From: an uncultured Tenacibaculum sp.
Lineage (GTDB): Bacteria; Bacteroidota; Bacteroidia; Flavobacteriales; Flavobacteriaceae
Reading direction: 5' to 3'
Length of the DNA: 64,000 nt
NCBI GenBank assembly: GCA_947497895.1
Contig: CANMIL010000001.1
Coordinates: 434,001 to 498,000, forward strand
Both the position numbers and the translations under genes were made by a program. The notes under the pieces are model-generated. The model was not told where the DNA came from. It saw nothing but the letters and a program-made list of their open reading frames with translations, and did not search any database. Shown here one piece after another: positions 32,903-42,433 of the stretch. The number at the start of each line of letters is the position of its first letter. The first letter of the stretch is position 1.

Positions 32903-34609
32903 ATGGAAGAAATACTAGTAAAAGCAAAGCAATGGCTTTCAGACACTTTCGATGCTGAAACGAAAAAAGAGATTCAACAATTAGTGGATACTAAATCTGA
33001 AGATATTTCAGATAGATTTTATAAAAATTTAGAATTTGGAACTGGTGGAATGCGCGGTATTGTAGGTGCTGGTACAAATAGAATTAATAAGTACACTATT
33101 GGTAAAGCTACGCAAGGACTTTGCAATTACTTAATCAAAGAAAAACGAGGAAAAGAATTAAAAGTTGCAATTGGGTACGATTGCAGGCATGATAGTAAAT
33201 GGTTAGCTAAAGTTGTTGCCGATGTTTTATCTGCAAACAATATAAAAGTCGTTCTATTTGAAGATTTAAGACCTACTCCAGAGCTATCTTTTGCTGTAAA
33301 TCACCTAAATTGTGATGTTGGTATTGTTTTAACTGCTTCTCACAATCCACCAGAATACAATGGTTATAAAGTATACTGGAGTGATGGCGGGCAAATTGTA
33401 CCTCCTCAAGATAAAGGGATTATTGATGAAGTAAATAGCTTGGACTACTCTGATATAAACTTTAATGCAAATGAAGAATTAGTTACTGTTATTGGACAGG
33501 AAGTCGATGAAGCCTTTTGGGATGCTTCTTTAGAGAACGGTACTTTTAATATTGAAGGACGAAAAGATTTAAAAATTGTTTTTACTTCTTTGCATGGAAC
33601 ATCTATTAAATTGATTCCTGAGGTATTAAAAAGAGCTGGATATACAAACGTTCATATTGTTGAAGAACAAGCCGAACCAGATGGCGGATTCCCAACGGTT
33701 GAATCTCCAAATCCAGAAGAGCCTGAAGCGTTAAAGATAGCTGTTGATTTGGCCAATGAGACAAATGCTGATATCGTGTTAGGAACGGATCCCGATTCTG
33801 ATAGAATTGGAATTGCAGTGCGTGATATGGATGGTAATATGAAATTGTTAAATGGAAATCAAACAATGAGTTTAATGACTGATTTCCTCATTAATGATTG
33901 GAAAAAGAATGGTAAGCTAAACGGAAACCAATTTATTGGTTCTACTATAGTATCTACAAACTTAGTTAATGAAATAGCTGATAGTTATGGAGTTGAAACT
34001 AAAGTTGGATTAACAGGATTCAAATGGATTGCAAAAATGATTAAAGACTTCCCTCAACTAGATTTTATTGGAGGTGGTGAAGAAAGCTTTGGTTATATGG
34101 TTGGAGATTTTGTTAGAGATAAAGATGCTGTTACCTCTGCCCTACTTGCTTGTGAAATTGCAGCAGATGCAAAATCTAAAGGAAGCTCTTTTTATAAAGA
34201 ATTGCTAAACCTATACACTCGTCATAATTTCTATAAAGAACATCTCGTATCTTTAGTAAAAAAAGGAATGGATGGAGCCGCTCAAATTCAACAGATGATG
34301 AGCGATTTAAGAAATAACCCTTTATCAACTATTGATGGTGAAACTGTAAAGTTCTTATATGATTATAAGGCCTCAGTAAAGAAAGATTTAATTACTGGAA
34401 ACGAGACTAATATCGAAATTCCTAAGTCAAATGTATTAATCTATGAAACAGAAAACGGAACTAAAGTCGCTGCTAGACCTAGTGGAACCGAACCAAAAAT
34501 TAAATTTTACATAAGTACAAATACTTCACTGGACTCGATTGACAATGCGAAATCCGTTGAAGAACAACTCGATTCTAAAATACAACGAATAATTAATGAA
34601 TTATTTTAA
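32903..34609 (+). CDS. phosphoglucomutase/phosphomannomutase (alpha-D-phosphohexomutase family)
   Basis: 568 residues, the long PGM2-like form. The phosphoserine loop is TASHNPPEYNGYK, the metal loop GTDPDSDRIG, the sugar loop GGGEESFGYM and the phosphate loop RPSGTEPKIK. It interconverts hexose 1- and 6-phosphates and so feeds nucleotide-sugar synthesis for glycans; the preferred sugar is not decided by sequence. Overlaps the exporter gene by 14 bp, so translation is coupled. Confidence 0.93.
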   Translation: MEEILVKAKQWLSDTFDAETKKEIQQLVDTKSEDISDRFYKNLEFGTGGMRGIVGAGTNRINKYTIGKATQGLCNYLIKEKRGKELKVAIGYDCRHDSKWLAKVVADVLSANNIKVVLFEDLRPTPELSFAVNHLNCDVGIVLTASHNPPEYNGYKVYWSDGGQIVPPQDKGIIDEVNSLDYSDINFNANEELVTVIGQEVDEAFWDASLENGTFNIEGRKDLKIVFTSLHGTSIKLIPEVLKRAGYTNVHIVEEQAEPDGGFPTVESPNPEEPEALKIAVDLANETNADIVLGTDPDSDRIGIAVRDMDGNMKLLNGNQTMSLMTDFLINDWKKNGKLNGNQFIGSTIVSTNLVNEIADSYGVETKVGLTGFKWIAKMIKDFPQLDFIGGGEESFGYMVGDFVRDKDAVTSALLACEIAADAKSKGSSFYKELLNLYTRHNFYKEHLVSLVKKGMDGAAQIQQMMSDLRNNPLSTIDGETVKFLYDYKASVKKDLITGNETNIEIPKSNVLIYETENGTKVAARPSGTEPKIKFYISTNTSLDSIDNAKSVEEQLDSKIQRIINELF

Positions 34610-36428
34610 GCGTTTTTTCAAATTCGCATCCCCTTATAAAAAATTGTGGATATTAAGCATTTCCTTAAATATCCTGTACGCACTATTTACAACACTTTCA
34701 TATGTTGTGCTCATGCCAACTTTGAATATATTGTTTGGTGAAACAGAAAAAGTATATACAAAACCAGTATACAAAGGCCTATACGAATCCTTAAACAAAG
34801 ACTATTTAGGTGACCTTTTAAATTATTGGGTTACCTATACCAATAAAACCTTTGGTGCAGAGAGAACATTACTCTATGTAGTTTTAGTCGTTGTTGCTGT
34901 ATTTCTCTTAAAAAATATTTTCAATTATCTAGGTCAGTTGACCATGATATTTTTGAAAAATAGCGTTTTAAAAGATTTACGTGCTATTATGTTTAATAAA
35001 ATAATTAGTTTACCTCTTCCGTTCTTCGCTGAACAAAAAAAAGGAGACCTTATCAATAGAGCAACGGGAGATATTGGTATTATCAATGAAACCTATTTAA
35101 ATCTAGTTATTACGTTTATACGTGAACCCTTAAATATAATTTTCACGTTAATTTTTATGATAAAAACTAGCTGGGAGCTATCTATATTCATCTTTACATT
35201 TATTCCTGTTGCTGGATTTATCATATCAATTATAAGTAAGAGAATTAAACAGCAATCATCTGAGATTTTTGAAAAAAGTGGAAACCTATTAGGTATTATA
35301 GAAGAAAGTATTTCTGGTCTTAAAATTATTAAAGCTTTTAATGGTGAGGGACTATTCTCAAAACGCTTTTTATATCAGTCTGAAGAAGTCAGAACATTAT
35401 CTAATAAAATGAGTACCCGTGAAGCATTGGCTAGTCCAACCAGTGAGTTTTTAGGTATTGTTACTATTGCAGGTCTTTTATGGTATGGAGGAAAAATGGT
35501 ATTAATTGACCAATCATTATTAGGAGGTACTTTCATTGCCTTTATGGCGGCAGCTTATAATGTTCTTACACCTGCCAAAGCAATGGCAAAAGCTAATAAT
35601 GAAATTAAAAAAGGAAATGCTGCTGCTCAACGTATTTTTGAAATATTAGATACAAAAAACCTGTTAGAAGATAAAAAAGATAGTATTGAGCTTAAAGAGT
35701 TCAACAATGAAATTGAGTTCAAAGATATTTCATTTAAATACGGAGAAAATTATGTTCTGGAAAATTTTTCGTTAAAAATACCAAAAGGGAAAACCGTTGC
35801 GTTGGTGGGACAATCTGGAAGCGGTAAATCTACATTAGCAAACTTAATCACTCGTTTTTATGATGTTAATGAAGGAGGAATATACATTGATGGTCATAAT
35901 ATCAAAAATGTCACTAAAAAATCACTTAGGGGCTTAATGGGGGTTGTAACTCAAAGCCCTACTTTATTTAACGATACAGCTTCTAATAATATCGCTCTTA
36001 GTAATCCTAATGCTCAAATTGAAGATATTGAAAATGCGGCAGAGGTTGCTAATGCCCATGAATTTTTGAAAGATCTCGATAATAAATACGACACTTATAT
36101 CGGTGATAGAGGTAGCTCTCTATCCGGTGGACAACAACAACGTGTTGCCATTGCCCGAGCTGTATTGAAAAGTCCTCCGATTATGATATTGGATGAAGCT
36201 ACATCAGCACTAGATACTGAATCAGAAAAATTGGTACAAGATGCACTAGAAAACATGATGAAAAATAAAACATCATTAGTTATTGCTCACCGATTATCTA
36301 CCATTCAAAATGCAGATCTAATTGTTGTAATGAAAAAAGGTAAAATTATTGAGCAAGGGAGGCATGAAGAATTATTGAAAACTAAAGGAGAATATCACAA
36401 GCTAGTAACCATGCAAAGTCTTGAATAA
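34596..36428 (+). CDS. MsbA-like ABC exporter (fused membrane and ATPase domains)
   Basis: 610 residues: six membrane helices in the first ~330 residues, then an ATPase with Walker A VGQSGSGKST (about 395), signature LSGGQQQRVAIARA, Walker B IMILDEATSALD and switch His in VIAHRLSTI. Works as a homodimer. Members of this group flip lipid A core or other lipid-linked glycans; the flanking phosphoglucomutase and GT90 genes support a lipopolysaccharide-type substrate. Confidence 0.9.
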   Translation: MNYFKRFFKFASPYKKLWILSISLNILYALFTTLSYVVLMPTLNILFGETEKVYTKPVYKGLYESLNKDYLGDLLNYWVTYTNKTFGAERTLLYVVLVVVAVFLLKNIFNYLGQLTMIFLKNSVLKDLRAIMFNKIISLPLPFFAEQKKGDLINRATGDIGIINETYLNLVITFIREPLNIIFTLIFMIKTSWELSIFIFTFIPVAGFIISIISKRIKQQSSEIFEKSGNLLGIIEESISGLKIIKAFNGEGLFSKRFLYQSEEVRTLSNKMSTREALASPTSEFLGIVTIAGLLWYGGKMVLIDQSLLGGTFIAFMAAAYNVLTPAKAMAKANNEIKKGNAAAQRIFEILDTKNLLEDKKDSIELKEFNNEIEFKDISFKYGENYVLENFSLKIPKGKTVALVGQSGSGKSTLANLITRFYDVNEGGIYIDGHNIKNVTKKSLRGLMGVVTQSPTLFNDTASNNIALSNPNAQIEDIENAAEVANAHEFLKDLDNKYDTYIGDRGSSLSGGQQQRVAIARAVLKSPPIMILDEATSALDTESEKLVQDALENMMKNKTSLVIAHRLSTIQNADLIVVMKKGKIIEQGRHEELLKTKGEYHKLVTMQSLE

Positions 36429-37366
36429 TGAAGTTTATTAAAACGCTAAAAAGGCAAAAATTTTATTATTATTTAACCCATATCATCATTCATGCAATTC
36501 CTAGCGTTTTTTATCGTATTCGTTTAAAAAGCTGGTTGATTGACAGCAATAAGGAAATTGAAGATAGAATAAAATACTATATTTCTTCCAATATAAACTC
36601 CACTCCAAATGTTGAATGGATAAATATTGGTAATTTTAAGCGTCCTAAAAAAGGAAGCATGTATTTTTTCGATTTAGTGAAAATTACTAAATACTTCCAA
36701 AAAGACAAGAAAATTAATTTTGTTTTTGGTGATGTTACAGAAACATTTGATTCTCCAACTCTTGTTAAAAGTAGACCTATAAATCAAAACGGTAATTCTG
36801 TTTTAATGAAACTAGATTCACTAAGACATTTTCATTTTATTGATGATTCTCTGAGTTTTATGGAGAAAAACAACAAAATAATTTGGAGAGGAGAAATACA
36901 TAAAGAAAATAGGCGACTTCTTGTAGAAAAATTTTATGACCATCCTTTTTGTGACATCGGAGATGTGAGTCATAAGGTATGGGCAAATCCAAACTGGAAA
37001 AAAAATTATCTATCTATAGAGACACAACTTAAATCTAAATTCATATTATCCATTGAAGGTATTGATGTGGCAACCAACCTCAAGTGGATTATGTCTTCAA
37101 ATTCATTATGTTTAATGCCAAAACCTAAATTTGAAACTTGGTATATGGAAGGTAAGTTAATTCCTGATTATCACTACGTTTTAATAAAAGATGACTACTC
37201 AGACCTTTTAGAAAAAAGAGCTTATTATCTCGAAAATCCGAATGAGGCGTTAAAAATTATTAAAAATGCTCAAGAATGGACCCAGCAATTTCGTAATAAT
37301 AAGGTAGAGAAAGAGCTTTCAATAAAAGTTTTGAACCAATTTTTCAAACAAACGAATCAAAACTAG
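36428..37366 (+). CDS. family 90 glycosyltransferase (LpsA/CAP10-like)
   Basis: 312 residues. Central and C-terminal blocks match the GT90 fold: KSRPI, IIWRGEIHKENRR, KFILSIEGIDVATNLKWIM and LMPKPKFETWYMEGKL. Relatives add xylose or other sugars to lipopolysaccharide core or capsule. Its start overlaps the MsbA-like stop by one base, so it belongs to the rightward operon. It converges with cca, overlapping it by 4 bp. Confidence 0.85.
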   Translation: MKFIKTLKRQKFYYYLTHIIIHAIPSVFYRIRLKSWLIDSNKEIEDRIKYYISSNINSTPNVEWINIGNFKRPKKGSMYFFDLVKITKYFQKDKKINFVFGDVTETFDSPTLVKSRPINQNGNSVLMKLDSLRHFHFIDDSLSFMEKNNKIIWRGEIHKENRRLLVEKFYDHPFCDIGDVSHKVWANPNWKKNYLSIETQLKSKFILSIEGIDVATNLKWIMSSNSLCLMPKPKFETWYMEGKLIPDYHYVLIKDDYSDLLEKRAYYLENPNEALKIIKNAQEWTQQFRNNKVEKELSIKVLNQFFKQTNQN

Positions 37367-38784
37367 GCTCTTTTTAGGCCTAGTTCTTCTCCTCTTTTTA
37401 TCATAAACTCATAAGAAGCCTCATATTCATTTGGAATTGTTCCGTCTAAAATAGCTTCTTTAATCGCCTCTTTTATTTGACCAATTTCTCTACAAGGCTT
37501 TAAACTAAAAGTTTTCATTATTTCTTCTCCTGTAATTGGTGGTTGAAAATTTCGAACTCTATCTCTTTCCTCAACTTCCTTAATTTTATGCCTAACAATT
37601 TCGAAATTCTTATGATATCTTTTGAATTTCTTAGGATTCTTAGTGGTTATATCCGCTTCACAAAGTGTCATTAAACTCTCAACATCATCACCAGCATCAA
37701 AAATTAAACGTCTTACAGCAGAATCGGTAACTTCTGAGGCCAATACTATTGGACGAGAACTCAACAAAACCATTTTTTGAACAAACTTCATCTTATTGTT
37801 CAATGGCATTCGTAATCTTTTAAATAACTTAAACACCATTTTCGAGCCTACGAATTCATGAGAATGAAACGTCCACCCTTGTTTTTTATGGTACTTTTTA
37901 GTAGGGGCTTTACCTATGTCGTGTAAAAGTGCCGCCCAACGAAGCCAAACATCTTCAGTATTTTCAGAAATATTATCAACAACTTCCAATGTATGATAAA
38001 AGTTATCTTTATGTTTCTGTCCTTCTACCTCTTCCACTCCTTTCAATGCCGTTAATTCAGGAATAATTCTATCCAATAACCCCGTTTTTTCTAGATGCAA
38101 AAAACCTACAGAAGGTCTTGGAGATTCCAAGATTTTATTTAATTCAACGACAATTCTTTCTTTGGTAATAATATCAATACGAGATGCATTCCTTTCTATG
38201 GCCTTTAATGATTCTTCTTCAATTTGAAAATTTAACTGGGAAGCAAATCTAATAGCTCTTAACATCCGTAGCGGATCATCAGAATATGTTATATCAGGGT
38301 TTAATGGTGTTCTAATTAATTTGTTTTCTAAATCAACAATTCCACCAAACGGATCTAAAAGTAATCCGAAATTTTCTGTATTTAAACTTAATGCTAGTGC
38401 ATTGATAGTAAAATCTCTTCTATTTTGGTCATCTTGTAAGCTACCACTAGATACTTGTGGATTCCTACTGTTTTCCGAATAAGATTCTTTTCTCGCTCCA
38501 ACAAACTCAATTTCAACATCTTCAAAACGTAACATGGCTGTTCCATATGTTTTAAAAACCTGAACTTTGGGCTTATTTGGTAAAATTTCTGCTACTTTTT
38601 CTGCCAAGGCAATACCACTTCCTACAGCAACTACATCTATATCTTTCGCATTTCCTCTTCCTAAGATGAAGTCTCTAACAAAACCACCAATTACATAGCT
38701 TTCCAATTGTAACTCTTCTGTGGCTTCATTTATGTATTTAAATATTTCCTTTTCTAAAGCTTCTTTAAAATAGTGGTCTGGCAT
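37363..38784 (-). CDS. cca: CCA tRNA nucleotidyltransferase with HD domain
   Basis: 473 residues. Nucleotidyltransferase head with VIGGFVRDFILGR and the metal aspartates in AKDIDVVAVG, the tRNA-binding RRDFTINALAL region, then an HD phosphohydrolase-like domain with LLHDIGKAP. It adds or repairs the CCA end of tRNAs. In many flavobacteria sua5 lies directly upstream; here only a remnant of that gene (38789-38899) stands there, five bases from the cca start. Confidence 0.92.
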   Translation of the reverse strand: MPDHYFKEALEKEIFKYINEATEELQLESYVIGGFVRDFILGRGNAKDIDVVAVGSGIALAEKVAEILPNKPKVQVFKTYGTAMLRFEDVEIEFVGARKESYSENSRNPQVSSGSLQDDQNRRDFTINALALSLNTENFGLLLDPFGGIVDLENKLIRTPLNPDITYSDDPLRMLRAIRFASQLNFQIEEESLKAIERNASRIDIITKERIVVELNKILESPRPSVGFLHLEKTGLLDRIIPELTALKGVEEVEGQKHKDNFYHTLEVVDNISENTEDVWLRWAALLHDIGKAPTKKYHKKQGWTFHSHEFVGSKMVFKLFKRLRMPLNNKMKFVQKMVLLSSRPIVLASEVTDSAVRRLIFDAGDDVESLMTLCEADITTKNPKKFKRYHKNFEIVRHKIKEVEERDRVRNFQPPITGEEIMKTFSLKPCREIGQIKEAIKEAILDGTIPNEYEASYEFMIKRGEELGLKRA

Positions 38785-38788
38785 AATT

Positions 38789-38899
38789 TTATTCTCTAAT
38801 CACAAGCACATTTCCATCTTCTATATTTACAATAGTTGATGACCTTTCTGCTATTCTATCTTGGTGCAAATTTACCACATAATCTACATTATTTACAAT
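38789..38899 (-). pseudogene. remnant: last 36 codons of a second sua5 gene
   Basis: The minus strand reads, in one open frame ending in TAA at 38791-38789, ...VNNVDYVVNLHQD, then RSSTIVNIEDGNVLVIRE. It aligns without gaps to the last 36 residues of the intact Sua5 at 40629 (VEFIVDLDKE..., KSSTIVKIHNGNVTIIRE), with 17 of 36 residues identical. The divergence is too great for a recent duplication of the intact gene. Upstream of 38899 similarity disappears. Most likely the tail of the former resident allele. Confidence 0.75.
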
Positions 38900-39329
38900 T
38901 AGGAATAGTAATTTTCAAAAAAGTTCAATGATTATTGACAATATATAGTAAAATGTAATTGTTAACCCGATAGCAATTAGGGATCTGACAAGAAATATTC
39001 TTTAAGAGTCTAATCATATTTCGGAATAAATTAAAGATCCGATTATATTTTTTATTACGAATTATAATGGAGATTATAAATAAGTCTTAAACTGATTTCT
39101 TGAGCAGAAAAAAATTGAGCATTTAATATACTATCACTTTAAATTTATATTTTAGCAAAAAAAATTGCCAATGAATATATAACTCACCATTTTTAAGGTA
39201 GCGTGTATGTTATGCTAATTGATAGTAGCTATTTTGCTATTGATATGTCTGATAAGTGGCATCCTAAGACTTGAAAATATAAATTTAAAAATATAAACAC
39301 ATATCTCTAATCGAGATATTTAATTAACT
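38900..39329 (+). other. long AT-rich intergenic region before the FG-GAP lipoprotein gene
   Basis: About 430 bp with no credible gene on either strand. A small hairpin ATCTC/GAGAT (about 39303-39317) sits just before the start codon. No clear TAnnTTTG was found; TATATTTTAG near 39150 is the closest. Together with the sua5 remnant at its left edge it looks like a recombination junction. Confidence 0.4.
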
Positions 39330-40565
39330 ATGAAAAAAACATTAATACCGATTTTAGGTATACTAATTTCGTGTTTCTCTTGCTCTACAGAAGAGGAACT
39401 TTTAACTAATCAAAACACTAACACAGAAAACACAAATTCAGAAAAGAATAGTCACTTAGGAAGAGGAATTCAAGGTTTCTCTAATTTAAGTGATTTTACT
39501 TATGCCCAAGGTTGGCGTGTTAGATATGAAGTTACAGAAGAAACATTAATAGATACTGAATGTAAAATGGTTACCAAAGGTGCTCATCCATATGAATATG
39601 AAGTTTTGGAGTGTGAGGATATATATGAAACTCAAACTTTTTACAAAGGAAATCCAAGAGAAATAGCAGATGTAAACGGTGATGGGAAAGCCGATATCAT
39701 TGGCTTTGGATATGAAGATGTATGGGTAGCTTTATCTAATGGAAATGGTTTCCAACAAACTAGATCATGGTCAAAAGATTTTTCTGCAATTAATGATTGG
39801 CGAGTTGATATTTACGAAAGGACTGTCGCTGATGTAAACGGAGACGGGAAAGCAGATATTATTGGTTTTGGTTTTGATGACGTTTGGGTTGCCTTATCCA
39901 ATGGAAATGGTTTTAATAAAGCAGAATCTTGGCTTCAGGATTTTTCATACCGCAACGGAGCGTGGAGAGTTGATAGACATGTTCGTACCATGGCTGACGT
40001 AAACGGAGATGGAAAAGCAGATATTATTGGTTTTGGAGAAAACGAAGTAAGAGTTTCGTTATCAACTGGTACTGGCTTCGCTCCTTCTACTGCATGGACT
40101 TCTCATTTTGCATATAACGGTAGTGGATGGAGAAAATATAGACATGCAAGAACTGTTTCTGACGTAAATGGAGACGGAAAGGCAGATATTATTGGTTTCG
40201 GAGAAAATGAAGTAAGAGTAGCTTTATCGAACGGAAGCAGTTTCGGTTCATATCGTGTATGGAGTACTCATTTTGCATACAATAACAGTGGATGGAGAGT
40301 TGATAAACATGTAAGAATTGTCACTGATGTAAACGGAGATGGAAAAGACGATATTGTTGGTTTCGGAGAAAACGAAATAAGGGTATCTTTATCTAATGGA
40401 AGTAACTTCCAACCTTATACTGTGCTTTCTTCTGATTATACTTATAATAGCGGATGGAGAAACGACAAACATGTTAGAACTGTTGCCGATGTAGATGGTG
40501 ATGGGAAGTCCGATATTGTTGGTTTCGGAGATTCGCAAGTTTTGGTTAAACTTTCAGAATATTAA
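39330..40565 (+). CDS. FG-GAP/VCBS-repeat surface lipoprotein
   Basis: 411 residues. Lipoprotein signal (Cys15 in LISC), Asn/Thr-rich linker, then six ~57-residue blades, each with the calcium loop DVNGDGKADIIGFG or close variants (DVDGDGKSDIVGFG in the last) followed by a WVALSNGNGF-type strand. These should close a beta-propeller resembling calcium-dependent lectins and integrin alpha heads. Probably displayed on the outer membrane, binding a glycan. It sits at the edge of the glycan island. There is no type IX secretion tail. Confidence 0.85.
   Translation: MKKTLIPILGILISCFSCSTEEELLTNQNTNTENTNSEKNSHLGRGIQGFSNLSDFTYAQGWRVRYEVTEETLIDTECKMVTKGAHPYEYEVLECEDIYETQTFYKGNPREIADVNGDGKADIIGFGYEDVWVALSNGNGFQQTRSWSKDFSAINDWRVDIYERTVADVNGDGKADIIGFGFDDVWVALSNGNGFNKAESWLQDFSYRNGAWRVDRHVRTMADVNGDGKADIIGFGENEVRVSLSTGTGFAPSTAWTSHFAYNGSGWRKYRHARTVSDVNGDGKADIIGFGENEVRVALSNGSSFGSYRVWSTHFAYNNSGWRVDKHVRIVTDVNGDGKDDIVGFGENEIRVSLSNGSNFQPYTVLSSDYTYNSGWRNDKHVRTVADVDGDGKSDIVGFGDSQVLVKLSEY
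39655..40550 (+). repeat. six in-gene tandem repeats of ~170 bp
   Basis: The FG-GAP blades recur as DNA repeats centred on the GATGTAAACGGAGATGGAAA-like calcium loops (near 39668, 39830, 39998, 40160, 40328 and 40487). Inner copies 3-5 are the most alike, so copy number may change by slippage or unequal recombination. Confidence 0.75.
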
Positions 40566-40589
40566 AGAAATTAGGTTTTATATATTCTT

Positions 40590-40618
40590 ACCCGACAGGA
40601 CTTATAATCTTGTCGGGT
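40590..40618. terminator. terminator between FG-GAP gene and sua5
   Basis: ACCCGACAGGA pairs with TCTTGTCGGGT (11 bp including one G-T pair). T run modest; it may serve both convergent genes. Confidence 0.7.
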
Positions 40619-40628
40619 ATTTTACATT

Positions 40629-41186
40629 TTATTCGCGAATAATCGTCACATTTCCATTATGAATCTTTACAATAGTTGATGATTTTTTTGAAGAGACTTC
40701 TTTATCTAAATCAACTATGAACTCAACTCCATTAGTTATTTCATCATTAATTTCCGAAAAAGATTTCGGAGTAGGCTTTCCACTTACATTTGCAGAAGTA
40801 GAAACTATAGGCTTTCCGAATTCCCTAATTAAATTCTGACAAAACTCATTTTGAACAATTCTTATAGCAATTGTATTGTCACCAGCAATAGTGTTTTGAG
40901 CTAAGTTAATCGGATCAGAATAAATAATAGTTGTTGGTTTTGTTGTATTGCTTAAATATTCCAATGCTTCCTTAGGAACACTTTTTAAATACTTCCCTAG
41001 CATTATAACAGAATCAACCAAAATAATCAAACTCTTAGATTCTTCGCGTTTTTTTAGCTTATAAACCTTTTTTACGGCCTCACTATTTGTAGCATCGCAA
41101 CCTATTCCCCAAACTGTATCCGTGGGGTAAAGAATTGTATCTTTATTTTCTAAAACCTTAACTGTTTTAAAAACTATATTCTCCAT
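40629..41186 (-). CDS. L-threonylcarbamoyladenylate synthase (Sua5/YrdC/TsaC)
   Basis: 185 residues, single YrdC domain: ILYPTDTVWGIGCDA at the start, KLKKREESKSLIILV, IAIRIVQNEF and IVSTSANVSGKPTPKSF. It makes threonylcarbamoyl-AMP, the first step toward the t6A37 modification of ANN-decoding tRNAs. Usually next to cca in related genomes, here separated from it by 1.8 kb. The remnant of a divergent sua5 beside cca suggests that this allele came in with the island. Confidence 0.92.
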   Translation of the reverse strand: MENIVFKTVKVLENKDTILYPTDTVWGIGCDATNSEAVKKVYKLKKREESKSLIILVDSVIMLGKYLKSVPKEALEYLSNTTKPTTIIYSDPINLAQNTIAGDNTIAIRIVQNEFCQNLIREFGKPIVSTSANVSGKPTPKSFSEINDEITNGVEFIVDLDKEVSSKKSSTIVKIHNGNVTIIRE

Positions 41187-41303
41187 TGTTGTTCGATAAT
41201 ATTATATTTTTGACGTAAAATCTCATTTATCACTAGAAGCTATAATTTTTATAGTTTCCAAAAAAATATTTATAAAATCTTGATATTGAGCATTCAAATT
41301 TTT

Positions 41304-42371
41304 CTATGCATATTTTTGGTTAATCATACCTCTAAGCTTTCTTCTATAATTACTCAAAGGGATAATTTTAGATAAAAATATCAGTGCTTTTCTTTTAATT
41401 TTTCTCTTTTTTAAAAACTTCTCATACCAAGAATCAAATTCGTTAAATTTTACACTATTCAAAAAAAAATTAAAAGGCAGGCTTAATTCATCTTCTTCTT
41501 TCAAATTGGGTATTACATTTTTAAACATAAAATTCTTTATTGATCGATGTAACAATTCTTTCTCCTTGTCATTAAATGGCATTTTTAAATAACGAAATTC
41601 AAAAGGTTCATGCTCTATAAATAAAGCCAAATGATATGCGTGTGTTTTAAATAAATTATTTTTATGATAAAAAGTTTCTAAAATTTCAAACCACTCTGGT
41701 ATTTGCCTTATTATCCTTGAGGTATTCTTGTTAATCATTATATGGTTTTGATTATCATGTTGTCTGTAATAATACACACCTAAAGGATTAAGTCCTATTT
41801 TTTCTGTCAATGCAAATAACCGATGAGAAAATAAACCATCTTCACAAGGCTGTATTCCTTCAGGAAATCTAATATTGACATTGTTTTTTAGAAATAAATG
41901 AGAAATCATCAATGAACAAGTTGGAAACGCAGACATGTTTGGTAATCGTCTACAAAAATAATCACCGATAATAATAATGTCTTCATTTTTTAATTTTGCG
42001 ACGTTATAAGATGACTCTATAAACTCTTTATCTATAGTATCATCGGCATCCATAAAATAGATATAATCACCAGATGCTTTTAAAAGACCATTATTTCTAG
42101 CTATTGAAACCCCTTTATTATCCTGCTTTAAATAAATAATCCTAGCATCCTTTTTTCCTTTACTTACACAGATATTATTGCTTTTGTCAGTACTCCCATC
42201 ATTTACCAAAATGATTTCAATATTTTTTAGCGTTTGATTTAAAACACTATCAATTGCTTCTTCAAGAAATTTATCTACGTTATAAATTGGAATAATTACG
42301 GATACACATGGAGATTCTCCTACCTCCTTGTTAAATTTTTTATTTAGATTATTGCTACTTTCTTCCCTCAT
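41304..42371 (-). CDS. family 2 glycosyltransferase
   Basis: 355 residues. GT-A domain starting SVIIPIYNVDKFLEEAIDSV, with LVNDGSTDKSNNI and DADDTIDKEF (the DxD region). The C-terminal half is helical and basic (KKRKIKRKALIF). It has no membrane helix. A polymer- or O-antigen-type sugar transferase of the island; sugar and linkage unknown. Divergent from the GT4 gene at 42434 over a 62-bp gap. Confidence 0.9.
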   Translation of the reverse strand: MREESSNNLNKKFNKEVGESPCVSVIIPIYNVDKFLEEAIDSVLNQTLKNIEIILVNDGSTDKSNNICVSKGKKDARIIYLKQDNKGVSIARNNGLLKASGDYIYFMDADDTIDKEFIESSYNVAKLKNEDIIIIGDYFCRRLPNMSAFPTCSLMISHLFLKNNVNIRFPEGIQPCEDGLFSHRLFALTEKIGLNPLGVYYYRQHDNQNHIMINKNTSRIIRQIPEWFEILETFYHKNNLFKTHAYHLALFIEHEPFEFRYLKMPFNDKEKELLHRSIKNFMFKNVIPNLKEEDELSLPFNFFLNSVKFNEFDSWYEKFLKKRKIKRKALIFLSKIIPLSNYRRKLRGMINQKYA

Positions 42372-42409
42372 ATTTTAAAGATATCCCTTTCAGCAAACGT
42401 TATTTTCTA

Positions 42410-42417
42410 TATTTTTG
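42410..42417 (+). promoter_or_regulatory. -7 box TATTTTTG for the 42434 glycosyltransferase
   Basis: Perfect TAnnTTTG 16 bp before the ATG at 42434, leaving a very short leader. Confidence 0.45.
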
Positions 42418-42433
42418 TTTGAAAAATTTTTGA

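Noticed and set aside
39655-40550. Regularly spaced repeats suggestive of a CRISPR array
   Set aside because: The repeats are ~170 bp apart, in frame, and encode calcium-binding propeller blades.
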